Shown here: positions 8,773-18,329 of the stretch, one piece after another | How the letters are laid out: each line of letters starts with the position of its first letter | Position numbering within the stretch: the first letter of the stretch is position 1 | Source of the DNA: Bifidobacterium tissieri | GTDB lineage: Bacteria > Actinomycetota > Actinomycetes > Actinomycetales > Bifidobacteriaceae | NCBI RefSeq assembly: GCF_002259645.1 | Contig: NZ_MWWV01000007.1 | Coordinates: 43,119-107,118, forward strand | Length of the DNA stretch: 64,000 bases | Reading direction: 5' to 3' | Notes under the pieces: model-generated | Told to the model about the DNA's origin: nothing | The model's input: the letters and a program-made list of their open reading frames with translations, nothing else | The model's database searches: none | Program-made: the position numbers and the translations under genes

Positions 8773-9801
8773 TCACACCATATCGGTGATGGCCGTGATG
8801 AGGTCGAAGGCGTCGTCGCCGCGCATGGCCAGTACGCGCACGCACACGCCGTTCACTACACGACTGACGCCGAATTCGCCTCGGAAACCATGGGATTCCG
8901 CGGTTTTGGCATAATCGCGAATCCGCGTGATCAGCGCATCCTCGGCCGCCATGCGCGTCGCTTCGATGCGCTTGCGCGGATCGGCGATCAACCGGGGATC
9001 CTTGGAACCGGACGCAGCCCCTCCCGACGCCGCATACGGCGATGCCTGCACGTCGTCCAGCGCATTCGGGTTGTATCCGGGGTCGATCTCGGGAAGATGT
9101 GCGTACAGCACGCCGCAATGCGTGTACTCGCGCCACATGCCCATCTCCGTGTAATCGAAACGGGAGGGGTCGAGCAGCAGACGATCGGCGAACACCAGAC
9201 GGGAACGATCCGGCTGCTTGCGCGGACGGCCGCGATGCGCGTGACGGCCCGCATCGGAGTCGGAGTCATCAGTCTCACCGCGTAACGCCCGCCGATAATC
9301 CTCCGACGCCAACGACTCATCCACGCTCACGCGCAGCCGATTCGAGAACCGGTTCATCATCCAGCGCTCGCCACGGCCAACACGACCGCACGTCACCACA
9401 TCCGCGTACACGAACGTCGATTCCGGACTGATGCGCGCGGTCGACACGTTCGCAAACGTGCTGCCTGCGAACGGAATCACCGGAAACGGCAGGAACACCG
9501 CCTTCGCATCGCCGCACGCGGTCAGGTCGATCGTGCGTGACGCCGATCCGTCGGCCGTGTTCAGCACCTTCTCGTAGCTTTGCGTCGTGATCGTCGAATC
9601 CGTGCCCGTGCCGAACGTGCACTCGATGTGCGCCTCGTCGCCCTTGAGGAAACCGGGCGAGGCGAGCATCACGATGAAGTCCGCGTGACGGCCGCGCACG
9701 AACGGGCTCATGAGCTTGAACGGCGCCTCGAAATAGACGTCATCGATCTTCGTGCGGCCATTGCGGAATGTGGTGGCGAGACGGAAGGTGCTGCTGGGCA
9801 T
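8773..9801 (-). CDS. ureD: Urease accessory protein UreD (UreH)
   Basis: 342 residues matching the UreD/UreH chaperone: the N-terminal block with NGRTKIDDVYFEAPFKLMSPF, the TTQSYEKVL motif and the central AVFLPFPVIPFAGSTF stretch are family hallmarks. UreD binds apo-urease and, with UreF and UreG, feeds nickel into the active site. It starts with ATG 9801 about 84 bases after ureG on the same strand and is the last accessory gene. A run of charged residues around 175-215 (RGRPRKQPDRS region) looks like a variable insertion. Confidence 0.92.
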   Translation of the reverse strand: MPSSTFRLATTFRNGRTKIDDVYFEAPFKLMSPFVRGRHADFIVMLASPGFLKGDEAHIECTFGTGTDSTITTQSYEKVLNTADGSASRTIDLTACGDAKAVFLPFPVIPFAGSTFANVSTARISPESTFVYADVVTCGRVGRGERWMMNRFSNRLRVSVDESLASEDYRRALRGETDDSDSDAGRHAHRGRPRKQPDRSRLVFADRLLLDPSRFDYTEMGMWREYTHCGVLYAHLPEIDPGYNPNALDDVQASPYAASGGAASGSKDPRLIADPRKRIEATRMAAEDALITRIRDYAKTAESHGFRGEFGVSRVVNGVCVRVLAMRGDDAFDLITAITDMV

Positions 9802-9885
9802 GGATTCTCGATTTCTGACGATGGAGCGTGACGGTTCTGACGCGCCTGACGGATGGGTCCTGATGGGAATGGCTACGACTCGGGA

Positions 9886-10494
9886 CTACTTGCCCTCGAA
9901 CAGGACGTCCTTCTTGATCCAGTCGATCACATCGTCCACGCCGGAACCGCCCATCAGATCGGTGAAGATGTACGGACGACCGTTGCGCATACGTTCGGAA
10001 TCGCGGGCCATCACGTCCAGATCGGCGTGCACGAGCGGTGCCAGATCGGCCTTGTTGATCACCAGCAGGTCGGAGCGGGTGACGCCCGGGCCGCCCTTGC
10101 GCGGGATCTTGTCGCCCTCGTCGGTGGCGATCACGTAGATCGTCGCATCGGCAAGATCGGGGCTGAACGTGGCGGAGAGGTTGTCGCCGCCGGACTCCAC
10201 GAAGATGATGTCTACATCCGGATGCGCGGCGGCCATCGCCTCGCACGCCTCGAGGTTCATCGAGCAGTCCTCGCGGATGGCGGTGTGCGGGCATCCGCCC
10301 GTCTCCACGCCGACGATGCGGTCCTCGGGCAGACGGGAGTTCGCGATCAGGAACTCGGCGTCCTCCTTGGTGTAGATGTCGTTCGTGACCACGCAGATGC
10401 TGTAGTCGTCGGCCATCTTGCGGGTCAGGCGTTCGATCAGTGCGGTTTTGCCGGAGCCGACAGGGCCGGCCACGCCGATGCGTACGTAGGACAT
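9886..10494 (-). CDS. ureG: Urease accessory GTPase UreG
   Basis: 202-residue SIMIBI GTPase that delivers nickel to urease. P-loop [14 protein letters not shown], the [15 protein letters not shown] stretch, the metal-binding [15 protein letters not shown] (Cys-Pro-His) motif, [16 protein letters not shown] and the guanine-specific NKADL are all present. ATG 10494 follows AAAGGAGAA; a longer frame to 10596 runs into the gap after ureF and lacks a conserved N-terminus. It lies between ureF and ureD in the accessory operon. Confidence 0.97.
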   Translation of the reverse strand: MSYVRIGVAGPVGSGKTALIERLTRKMADDYSICVVTNDIYTKEDAEFLIANSRLPEDRIVGVETGGCPHTAIREDCSMNLEACEAMAAAHPDVDIIFVESGGDNLSATFSPDLADATIYVIATDEGDKIPRKGGPGVTRSDLLVINKADLAPLVHADLDVMARDSERMRNGRPYIFTDLMGGSGVDDVIDWIKKDVLFEGK

Positions 10495-10596
10495 GGGGTT
10501 CTCCTTTGTTGTGTTGCTTGCTATGTGATATTTGACGAATTGGTTGTTGTGAGATGTGCTTATGTCTTGTCGTGGTTGACGGGGTGCCGAGCCCAC

Positions 10597-11451
10597 TCAG
10601 CTCATGTACAGCCTCGAATACAGGGTCTCGTGCTGCATGGCGGCGATGTCGAGATACGCGCCGGAAATGCCCAGATCGTCCGGTTTGAGCGTGAACGCCA
10701 CGTCGACCGCCTGCACCAGATTCGGGAACGAATCGTGCAAGGCCACCTGACCGGCATACTGGCTGAGCGGAATCGCCTTCGCCGCGCACATGGTGAGCGC
10801 ACTGATCAGCGAATATCCGTACGTGACGGCCGCGCTGCGCAGACTCGCCGCATGATCGGCCGCATACAATCCCATTGCGATCGCGTGCAGACCGCGGCAG
10901 CGGCCGTCGGCGATCAGACGCCGATATCGTGCCAGATGCGGACTGTTGTGTTCGATGCCGCCGTCGGCGGTCGGGGCGGAGTCTGCCCCGTTCGCGTCCA
11001 TCTTCTCCACGAGTTTGATCAGACGGGCGCACATGCGCTCGCTGCCGTCACGAATCTCACGCGCGGACTGCAGCGCCGAACACAGCGCGTCCAACTCCTC
11101 GATCCGCGTATCCAAACCGCGTTCGGACAACCGCGAATCCTGCGCGTACCGTCCGGCGATCACCATCTGCCCGATCTCCTTGTAGGGAGCGACCTCCAGA
11201 TAGTTCTTCAGATACTGCTCGAAGTCGGGGCCTCGGCGGAGAAAGTCCCGCTGCACAAACGTCTCCATGCCGTTCGACAGTGCAAACGCGCCGATCGGGA
11301 ACACGCTGTCGCACACCTGCAGCATGGCCAGATGCCGTGCCTCGATCTCATCCGGCGACAGGCCGGTTGGTTCCGCGCCCGGCGCGGTGGCCGTTGCCGA
11401 CGAATGAGAGCGGGTGCCCGGGCGTGTTTGGGTGCGAACATTTCGGGTCAT
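10597..11451 (-). CDS. ureF: Urease accessory protein UreF
   Basis: 284 residues of the UreF chaperone family: LQVCDSVFPIGAFALSNGMETFVQ near the N-terminus is the defining block, followed by the helical core and the C-terminal AAMQHETLYSRLYMS. UreF bridges UreD and UreG in the nickel-loading complex. The first 30 residues (Thr/Arg/Ala-rich) precede the conserved domain, so translation might start later, but no other ribosome site is evident. Confidence 0.93.
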   Translation of the reverse strand: MTRNVRTQTRPGTRSHSSATATAPGAEPTGLSPDEIEARHLAMLQVCDSVFPIGAFALSNGMETFVQRDFLRRGPDFEQYLKNYLEVAPYKEIGQMVIAGRYAQDSRLSERGLDTRIEELDALCSALQSAREIRDGSERMCARLIKLVEKMDANGADSAPTADGGIEHNSPHLARYRRLIADGRCRGLHAIAMGLYAADHAASLRSAAVTYGYSLISALTMCAAKAIPLSQYAGQVALHDSFPNLVQAVDVAFTLKPDDLGISGAYLDIAAMQHETLYSRLYMS

Positions 11452-11532
11452 GATGGTCCTCGATGAGTGTGATGGTCCGGTGGTCCGAATGCGGGCCGGC
11501 GGTCGGGAAGGACGACCGACCCGCCTGGCGGA

Positions 11533-12219
11533 TCAGTGGGTGTGCCAGGTCCTGCCGCCGTCGTGGCTGTGCGAGCCGTCGGGACGGTGCAGCACGCCGT
11601 TCACTTCGTATTCGCCATCGACGTGGCTGGCGTGATCATGGCCGTGCTCGTGCTCGTGCGCATGATCGTGCGAGTGCTCATGCCCGGCGTCGGCTGCCCA
11701 GTCCTTGTCCGCCTCGGCCTCCTGCTCCTCCTCGGCCAGATCGCCGGTCGTCTTGTTCGTGCCGGGGATGATCGTGCCCGAACCGGCATGCGCCTTGACG
11801 ATCAGGAATCCATCGAATCCGCCCTCGATGATGTGCGGCTCATAGCCGATCTTCTTCGTGTACTCCATCGTCGGATGATCGTACGGCACGAGCACACGGT
11901 CGTTCTCCACCTTCAGACTCAGGTGACGGTTGCCCAGCTCAAAGCAGAGGCGCCCCATCTCCTTCATCGAATCCACCGGAATCTCGATGAGCTGCGCCGA
12001 CTTGATCTTCGCGTAATACCGCTTGTCGTCCGTCTCGGCCAGCACATCGCCGTCCTTGATCGTGCGGCCGACCATCACGCCGAACTCGGTGCCGTCCTCC
12101 GCCACCTTGGCCATGCGCTTCTTGTCGGTCTCGAACCATTCGAAGTCGATCGGCACGCTCAGCTTGCCGTCCTTCGGAGGATTCTCGATGATGTTGCCGC
12201 TGATGCTGTTCGCGATCAT
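11533..12219 (-). CDS. ureE: Urease accessory nickel carrier UreE with a His-rich tail
   Basis: 228 residues: UreE N-terminal peptide-binding domain, then the C-terminal metal-binding domain, ending in a tail of alternating His with Glu/Asp (GHEHSHDHAHEHEHGHDH, 11540s-11700) and a second HSHDGGRTWHTH cluster. Such tails bind several nickel ions. ATG 12219 follows AAGGCGG; an upstream ATG at 12306 has none. It is the first gene of the minus-strand operon ureE-F-G-D and is divergent from the nickel importer at 12642. Confidence 0.93.
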   Translation of the reverse strand: MIANSISGNIIENPPKDGKLSVPIDFEWFETDKKRMAKVAEDGTEFGVMVGRTIKDGDVLAETDDKRYYAKIKSAQLIEIPVDSMKEMGRLCFELGNRHLSLKVENDRVLVPYDHPTMEYTKKIGYEPHIIEGGFDGFLIVKAHAGSGTIIPGTNKTTGDLAEEEQEAEADKDWAADAGHEHSHDHAHEHEHGHDHASHVDGEYEVNGVLHRPDGSHSHDGGRTWHTH

Positions 12220-12641
12220 GACGCCGCCTTTCGCGGAAAATCCGCACCGTATCCCGACAGTCATGCCGTGCGTGCGCGGCCGGCTGTCATCACATTTCGC
12301 GGCCAAGAATAATGCTCAAAAAAACATGCGTGTAACGGGGAAATCACCGGTTTCATACGACCGTATCGTCGGCGTGTCGTGTGGTTTGTCATGTGCTGTT
12401 TTCGTTGGAATCTCAACGAAACAACGTATTCGATATCCCATGTTTACATGGGTGAAATCGGACTTCCTACCATATTTCTCGGGGCTTTGGGCCTGACCGG
12501 CCGCAATCCGTGACCGGCCGCGTCCTTCCCGGTCCCGTGTGCAGTGCCCGCTCGCTGCATACGTGAAAAAATGCGGCAATCTGGCAATTCGTGCGCAGCC
12601 GCAAGCCGCGAGTGGGCGGAAGGAAAGGAAGGACGATCGTC
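12220..12641. promoter_or_regulatory. Divergent control region between ureE and the nickel importer
   Basis: 422 bases without a supported gene. It holds several dyads: ATACG-AC-CGTAT (12355-12366), GTTTTCGTTG/CAACGAAAC (12398-12407 and 12414-12422), the perfect CCCATG-TTTA-CATGGG (12437-12452), a direct repeat TGACCGGCCGC at 12494 and 12511, and a long-range stem GCCCGCTCGC/GCGAGTGGGC (12546-12555 with 12608-12617) just before the importer ribosome site AAGGAAAGGAAGG. These are plausible operator and leader structures for nickel-responsive control of both operons. No cobalamin box or known nickel riboswitch was recognised. Confidence 0.5.
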
Positions 12642-13703
12642 ATGGTCACCAACGACGTTGTTACGCTGTCAATGCACATTCCCGACAACTATCTGTCGCC
12701 GTCCACCGGTCTGATGTTCACCGTCATCATGATTCCGATCTGGGGGCTGTGCCTCAAATACGTGATGACCCACGCCAACCATGAACGGATGGCGTATCTT
12801 GGTGCGGGCGCGGCGTTCTCGTTCCTCATCATGATGTTCAATGTGCCGTGCCCCGGCGGCACGACGGCGCACGCGGTGGGAGGGTCGCTGATCGCCATCC
12901 TACTTGGGCCGCAGTACGCCACGGTTGCGGTTTCGGTGGCGTTGCTGCTGCAGGCGTTGCTGTTCGGCGACGGCGGCCTGATCACGTACGGTGCGAACTG
13001 CTTCAACATGGCATTCGTGCTGCCGTTCGTGGCGTACGGACTGTATACGTTGCTGACGAAGGCGCTCGCGTCCGGATGGAAGGAGCGTGTGGCCTCGTTC
13101 ATCGGAGCCTACGTGGGTATCACGCTTGCCGCGCTCTGCGTGGCCTTGGAGCTTGGCGTGCAGCCGATGCTGTTCCGCGATGCCGCCGGTCAGGCGCTGT
13201 ACTTCCCGTATCCGGTAACCGTCTCGGTGCCGGCCATGCTGATTCCGCACCTGCTGATGGCCTCGATCATCGAGGGATTGGTCACCGTGGTGGTCGTGGA
13301 ATTCGTCCGTCGTACCGCCCCTGAAATCGTGGCGGGCGCGGCCAAGCCTGCCGCCGATGGCAAGGCTGCCAAGGGACTGAGGACCCCGGTCTGGATCGGT
13401 CTTGGACTGCTCGCCGTCATCTCTCCGATCGGTCTGCTCGCCACGGGCAGCGCCTACGGTGAGTGGGGAGCCGAGGAATTCAAGGAGGCCACAGGCCTGA
13501 GCTACGTGCCCGATCAGATCGCGCACGGATTCTCCTGGAATGCGCTGCTTCCCGACTACTCCATGCAGGGACTGCCCGACTGGGCCGGCTATATTCTTTC
13601 CGCGGTGATCGGCATCGCCGTGATGACCATCGTGTTCCGTCTGCTGGCGTCGGGCGTCAAGGATGCCTCTGCATCCAAGGGCACCAAGGCGACTACCGCA
13701 TGA
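12642..13703 (+). CDS. nikMN: Nickel (cobalt) ECF importer substrate component, CbiM-PDGLE fusion (NikMN)
   Basis: 353 residues with about seven membrane segments in a CbiM/NikM domain and a C-terminal PDGLE-type NikN domain (about 250-340, with YVPDQIAHGFSWNALLPDYSMQGLP). The metal-binding N-terminal block MHIPDNYLSP is present but begins at residue 11 of the frame starting at ATG 12642, which has the strong ribosome site; the ATG at 12672 gives the usual MHI N-terminus, where Met1 and His2 bind the metal, but has no ribosome site. Gene neighbourhood (urease) points to nickel. It works with CbiQ and CbiO encoded next. Confidence 0.88.
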   Translation: MVTNDVVTLSMHIPDNYLSPSTGLMFTVIMIPIWGLCLKYVMTHANHERMAYLGAGAAFSFLIMMFNVPCPGGTTAHAVGGSLIAILLGPQYATVAVSVALLLQALLFGDGGLITYGANCFNMAFVLPFVAYGLYTLLTKALASGWKERVASFIGAYVGITLAALCVALELGVQPMLFRDAAGQALYFPYPVTVSVPAMLIPHLLMASIIEGLVTVVVVEFVRRTAPEIVAGAAKPAADGKAAKGLRTPVWIGLGLLAVISPIGLLATGSAYGEWGAEEFKEATGLSYVPDQIAHGFSWNALLPDYSMQGLPDWAGYILSAVIGIAVMTIVFRLLASGVKDASASKGTKATTA

Positions 13704-13760
13704 TGCTGCCCTGATCGAGTGCCGATTGGGTTTCTGACTGGGTTCTGACTGGGGAAGGCA

Positions 13761-14645
13761 ATGTCATCAACGTCATCCACGACAACAACCATGACGGCGG
13801 CGGTCGCGTCGGGATCGTCCTCTGCTGGTTCCGCGCTGCCGGATTGGCTTGCCGAATCGGAGTCATACGAACCGCTCAACGACCGTTCGACGTTCATCGA
13901 GAAGAATCTGGGGTCCATCGGTTCCGCGCTCGCTGAAGTCGCTGACGGAGGACAGCCGGAGCTCGTTTCCAGCCCGGTCGATCGTCTGCTCTGCCGAGTC
14001 TCCCCGGCTATGCGACTATTGGGGCTGATCTCGGCCATCATCTGCGTCAATGCGACGCGCAACATGACCTTCGGCTATATCATGCTGGCCGTGGTGCTGG
14101 TGGCGCTCGCCATACGTCCGGCACGATTGATGAAAACCGTGCTGTTCGGTGGGCTCGGCATCGCCGGGCTGAGCGCGGTGATCGCCCTGCCATCGATACT
14201 GATCGGACAATATGAGGCTCCGGCGCGGTTGTTCATCCGCGCATTCATCACCGTGTCGCTGACCATAGGGCTTGCGAGAACGGTGCCGTGGAACCGGCTG
14301 ATCGCCGGTCTGCGCGGATTGCACATACCGAATGCGGTGGTGTACGTCTGCGATGTGACCATCCAGTTCATCGACATTCTGGGACGATCCATGCTGCTGC
14401 TTCTCGATGCCCTACGGCTACGGAGCGTTGGCCGGAACTCCCGCAAACTCACTTCGGCCGGGCATATCATCGGCACGGTGTTCCTGCTGGCGAACCGTCG
14501 TGCCAAGGAAATGGGGGAGGCCATGCTCTGCCGCGGCTTCGAGGGGGAGTATCGCATTGCGAAGGAGCGCATGCTGACCGCGGCGAACGCGGTGTACACG
14601 TGCGTGATCACCCTGATGATCGCCGCGGCGGTGTATTTCGGATGA
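13761..14645 (+). CDS. nikQ: ECF transporter transmembrane component CbiQ/NikQ
   Basis: 294 residues. After an unusual Ser/Thr-rich 60-residue N-terminal region comes the CbiQ fold with five or so membrane segments and the cytoplasmic coupling motif AMLCRGFEGEYR (Ala-Arg-Gly type box that contacts the ATPase). It couples the ATPase to the substrate component. ATG 13761 follows GGGGAAGG. The ATPase gene comes 300 bases later, separated by a palindromic repeat element. Confidence 0.88.
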   Translation: MSSTSSTTTTMTAAVASGSSSAGSALPDWLAESESYEPLNDRSTFIEKNLGSIGSALAEVADGGQPELVSSPVDRLLCRVSPAMRLLGLISAIICVNATRNMTFGYIMLAVVLVALAIRPARLMKTVLFGGLGIAGLSAVIALPSILIGQYEAPARLFIRAFITVSLTIGLARTVPWNRLIAGLRGLHIPNAVVYVCDVTIQFIDILGRSMLLLLDALRLRSVGRNSRKLTSAGHIIGTVFLLANRRAKEMGEAMLCRGFEGEYRIAKERMLTAANAVYTCVITLMIAAAVYFG

Positions 14646-14674
14646 TTCCGGGCGCGAATCGGCCATCAGGTCGG

Positions 14675-14870
14675 GCAATCTGCGAGTTCTGTGCGGATTT
14701 GCCGAAGTGCAGACACCAATCTTCGAGTTCTGTGCGGTCATATGCCTCAATGCCATAGTAGGACTGTTGGAATTCCAAGCCTCATACTTGGTATATGACG
14801 TTATATCCGCACAGAACTCGCAGATTGATGTCTGCAATGGCCTGGAATCCGCACAGAACTCGTAGATTGC
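14675..14870. repeat. 196-bp nested palindromic element, copy A
   Basis: Outer arms 14675-14697 and 14848-14870 pair with one mismatch; inner arms 14711-14737 and 14807-14833 pair with two; an inner GTCATATGCC/GGTATATGAC stem and the central TTGGAATTCCAA (14767-14778) follow. All four arms contain the motif CAATCT-N3-AGTTCTG or its complement. Copies B (15673) and C (51066) have the same length and the centre at the same offset (92) but different arm sequences that still pair. It occupies the gap between nikQ and the ATPase gene. Confidence 0.85.
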
Positions 14871-14946
14871 TCAGTTTTTGGCCTTGGCCGGGCGCTCGAG
14901 CAGTGGATTCACACAATGACCTATGCACAATGAACGAGGAGAGATG

Positions 14947-15648
14947 ATGAACAGCGGACATGATGACGGAACGCCCCTTGTCGAGTTGCGGAACGCCTGC
15001 TTCTCATACCCGGGCGTGGAGGGGGACCCGCCCCACGAGGTGCTGCGCGGGTTCGACATGGTGCTTGATCGCGGCGAATCCGTGGCCCTGCTCGGCCCGA
15101 ACGGCAGCGGCAAGACCACCATCATGCGCATTCTCAATGGTTTGGAATTCCTCTCCGCCGGAGAATACCGGTTCGACGGGAACCGCATCACCCGAGATGC
15201 GCTCGCCGACAAGCGCTTCGCCAAGCGGCTGCATCAGCGCATCGGTTTCGTGTTCCAGAACTCCGAAACCCAACTGTTCTGCCCGTCGGTGGCCGAGGAG
15301 ATCGCGTTCGGTCCGGCACAGATGGGGTTGCCGGACGAGGAGATTCATCGTCGCACCAACGACATCCTGCGACTGTTCGAGCTTGAACGATTCGCCGAAC
15401 GGGCACCCTATCGCCTCAGCGGAGGCGAGAAGAAGCGTGTTGCCATCGCCTGCTGCATGTCGTTGAACCCCGATCTTCTCGTGCTCGATGAGCCCACCGA
15501 CGGGCTTGACGAACGGAATACGGCCCTGGTCGTGCGCGTGCTCAACCAGTTCGTCGCCGCCGGCAAGTCCATCCTCGTCTCCACGCATCACCACGACATC
15601 GTCGAGGCCTTGCACTCCCGCCGTATTCCCGTCCATCCGATCGAATAG
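14947..15648 (+). CDS. nikO: ECF transporter ATP-binding protein CbiO/NikO
   Basis: About 233 residues with Walker A (GPNGSGKTT), Q-loop (FVFQNSETQLFCPSV), signature (LSGGEKKRVAIA) and Walker B (LLVLDEPTDGLD), typical of CbiO. It powers nickel uptake with NikMN and NikQ. ATG 14947 sits 5 bases after GGAG (14938-14941); in-frame ATGs at 14944 and 14923 are alternatives. It is bracketed by two copies of the 196-bp palindromic element. Confidence 0.93.
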   Translation: MNSGHDDGTPLVELRNACFSYPGVEGDPPHEVLRGFDMVLDRGESVALLGPNGSGKTTIMRILNGLEFLSAGEYRFDGNRITRDALADKRFAKRLHQRIGFVFQNSETQLFCPSVAEEIAFGPAQMGLPDEEIHRRTNDILRLFELERFAERAPYRLSGGEKKRVAIACCMSLNPDLLVLDEPTDGLDERNTALVVRVLNQFVAAGKSILVSTHHHDIVEALHSRRIPVHPIE

Positions 15649-15672
15649 CCGAATCCGAGCGGAAGAGGGCGG

Positions 15673-15868
15673 GCAATCTTTGAGTTCTGCAGTGATTTCA
15701 CGCCGTTGCAGACATCAATCTCAAAGTTCTGAAGTATGCAATGCGTCACACCCATATACATTCATTGGAATTCCAAGGGTGATACTCGTCATATCCCGTC
15801 TTGACACTTCAGAACTTGGAGATTGATATACGCACACCCTCACAATTACCGCAGAACTCGAAGATTGC
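15673..15868. repeat. 196-bp nested palindromic element, copy B
   Basis: Same architecture as copy A: outer arms 15673-15690 with 15851-15868, inner arms 15714-15735 with 15806-15827, central TTGGAATTCCAA at 15765-15776. Arm sequences differ from copy A (for example AAGTTCTGAAGT instead of GAGTTCTGTGCGG) while pairing is kept. It follows the ATPase gene and precedes the pullulanase. Confidence 0.85.
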
Positions 15869-15944
15869 CTACGAAACCCGTTGTGCGTTCAGTGCCGCTG
15901 GTAGATTGCTGGTTAGATGACCGATGGGCCGATGGGGGTGCCGG

Positions 15945-18083
15945 ATGAGTGTTCTGCCAATTGACGAGCTTCCTACCTACACGGGCGATGATCTGGGTGC
16001 GATTCCCGACAAGACCGGTCAAGGCACCACATTCCGTGTATGGGCGCCAACCGCAAGCCGTGTCGAACTGCGACTGTTCTACGAGGGTGGCGTTTGTGCT
16101 CCGGGCGTGCATGTCGAAGGCGTCGATGCCGATGTGATGCAGCAGCCGTACGCCACCTATGCGATGACCGCGGTGGCCGTGGTGCCTCGTCATGGCTCCG
16201 GTCCGCGCAACGCCAAGGAATTCGACGGCACCTGGCTGGTACACGTCGACGGTGTAGGCCACGGTGTCTACTACGACTACGTGGTGCACTTCCCAGACGG
16301 CCACGTATCCAGAACCGCCGACCCATGGGCGCGGGCCGCCGGCGCGAACGGCCGCCGCAGCATGGTCGTCGATCTGCGCAAAACCGACCCCGACGGCTGG
16401 GCCGCCGACCAGGCCCCGCACATCCCCCTCAACGAGCTCGTGGTCTGGGAAACCCACGTCGGCGACTTCAGCAACGACTCCCACAGTGGCATCCCCGACG
16501 AGCATCGGGGCACATATCTGGCCTTTACCCACAACAACACCAGCGTGGATGGCGAAGGCGATTTCCCCACATGCACGGCCTACCTGCGACGGCTCGGCGT
16601 CACCGCGGTGCAGCTCATGCCGATCTTCGACTTCGGATCGGTGGACGAGGCCGCCGCGCGGGACGGCGACCCGCTCGACCGCGCCTACAACTGGGGCTAT
16701 GACCCGGTCAACTACAACGTCCCCGAAGGCTCATACAGCACCGATCCGTTCGACGGCGCGGTACGCATCCGCGAATGCAAGCAGATGATCCAGGCGCTGC
16801 ATACGGCCGGTTTCAAGGTCATCATGGACGTGGTCTACAACCACATGTATTCCGCCGACAACTGGCTGGAACGCATGGTGCCGGAATACTTCTGCCGCCG
16901 CTACGCCGGGGGAGCGCTGTCCAACGGCTCCGGCTGCGGCAGCGACATGGCGTCCGAACGGCCGATGATGCGCAAGTACATCGTCGATTCCGTGGCATAC
17001 TGGGCGCGCGAATACCACATCGACGGATTCCGCTTCGACCTCATGGGCCTGATGGATGTCGACACCATGAACGCGGTGCGTGCCCGGCTGGATTCACTGC
17101 CCGGCGGTGCCGAGAAGATCCTGTACGGCGAACCGTGGGCCGCGGATATGACCGCGGTGTCGCCCGATGTCGTATTGGCCGGCAAGCGCGGCCTTTCGCG
17201 ACTCGATCCGCGCATCGGATTCTTCAGCGACGACACGCGAGACGCCATACGTGGCAACATCTTCCACCATCGCAAGCCCGGTTACGTCTCCGGCGCGGCA
17301 CTCGAGTTCGCACCGGCCATCCGTCATGCGGTCGACGGGTGGCGCGGCACCCAGGTGGAGGCCGCCAGCGTCGGCCAGTTCGTGCAATACATCTCCGCGC
17401 ACGACGATCTGACGTTGTGGGACAAGCTGTGCATGGCCATGCGTTCGGTCGCGTTCGGTCATACGGACGCGTCGACCGCAACCGGATTCACCGGCGTCTG
17501 GCCTGCGGAATCCGGCCCCACGCACGCCGAATATGACGCCGATCCCAGCCTGAGCGAGGACATCATGGATGCGAATCGCATGGCGGCCGGCATCATCGCC
17601 ACGTCCGTGGGAATCCCGTTCATGCTTTCCGGCGAGGAATTCGCGCGCACCAAATACGGCTGCGACAACTCGTACGACCGATCCGCCGAACTCAACCGAC
17701 TAGATTGGCGTCGCGCCCGCCGGCTGCACGATCTGGTGGACTACTATGCGGCGCTGATCCGCATTCGCCGCGGCAACCCCGCATATTTCGGCGGCCCCCG
17801 CATCGTTCCCGCCCGCGATGATTCCGTCGTGGTGTTCCGCGTGGGCAACGACTGCGTGACCGTCAACCCGACGCGGCAGACGGCATGGCAACATGTGTCG
17901 GCGTTGCGTGCCGTGCACGACTATGGCCAGTTCGCGCCGCTCGACGATTCCGCATGGGAGTGCGTGTTCAGTTCGCGCGGCCCCAAAGCGTGCGGCGAGG
18001 CGAATTGGGAGAGTTATGCGCAGGGGCATGAGCGACAGATCGCCATCCCGCCGCGCACCTTCTGCGTGTGGCGCAATGGCTGA
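15945..18083 (+). CDS. pulA: Type I pullulanase / alpha-1,6-glucan debranching enzyme (GH13)
   Basis: 712 residues, no signal peptide, so cytoplasmic. An N-terminal CBM48-like beta domain (FRVWAPTASRVELRLF) precedes the GH13 barrel. The type I pullulanase marker YNWGYDPVNYNVPEGSYS is present. Catalytic residues: nucleophile D365 in GFRFDLMG, acid/base E396 in YGEPWAAD and the third acid in HDD (486-488). It would debranch glycogen or imported alpha-glucan branches. ATG 15945 follows GGGGG (15934-15938); ATG 15924 upstream has none. The spacing from its neighbours suggests its own transcript. Confidence 0.88.
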   Translation: MSVLPIDELPTYTGDDLGAIPDKTGQGTTFRVWAPTASRVELRLFYEGGVCAPGVHVEGVDADVMQQPYATYAMTAVAVVPRHGSGPRNAKEFDGTWLVHVDGVGHGVYYDYVVHFPDGHVSRTADPWARAAGANGRRSMVVDLRKTDPDGWAADQAPHIPLNELVVWETHVGDFSNDSHSGIPDEHRGTYLAFTHNNTSVDGEGDFPTCTAYLRRLGVTAVQLMPIFDFGSVDEAAARDGDPLDRAYNWGYDPVNYNVPEGSYSTDPFDGAVRIRECKQMIQALHTAGFKVIMDVVYNHMYSADNWLERMVPEYFCRRYAGGALSNGSGCGSDMASERPMMRKYIVDSVAYWAREYHIDGFRFDLMGLMDVDTMNAVRARLDSLPGGAEKILYGEPWAADMTAVSPDVVLAGKRGLSRLDPRIGFFSDDTRDAIRGNIFHHRKPGYVSGAALEFAPAIRHAVDGWRGTQVEAASVGQFVQYISAHDDLTLWDKLCMAMRSVAFGHTDASTATGFTGVWPAESGPTHAEYDADPSLSEDIMDANRMAAGIIATSVGIPFMLSGEEFARTKYGCDNSYDRSAELNRLDWRRARRLHDLVDYYAALIRIRRGNPAYFGGPRIVPARDDSVVVFRVGNDCVTVNPTRQTAWQHVSALRAVHDYGQFAPLDDSAWECVFSSRGPKACGEANWESYAQGHERQIAIPPRTFCVWRNG

Positions 18084-18329
18084 CGGTGGGGCTGGCGGCA
18101 GACTGCTGTCTGCGCCACGTCGTCAGGGAAGTCTGTCGCGGAATCGCGCTGATTGATAATCGTTGATAACCAACGTCTATACGGCGTTCCGCGATTTCGG
18201 GGATTCCGCGGGATTTCGGGCGGCATAATGGCGATATCCGTGGTGTGCGTCTGGGGAGGCGTGCGCCGATTTCGCCGAACGCCGTCCGCGGGGAGAGCGT
18301 TCGGGCCGTCGTCATGAAAGGACGCTTCA

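Noticed and set aside
11536..12312. 258-codon plus-strand frame opposite ureE
   Set aside because: Antisense shadow of ureE, which has full family motifs and a His-rich tail.
12480..12641. Cobalamin or NiCo riboswitch before the nickel importer
   Set aside because: No B12 box or other conserved riboswitch core could be found; only generic stems are visible.
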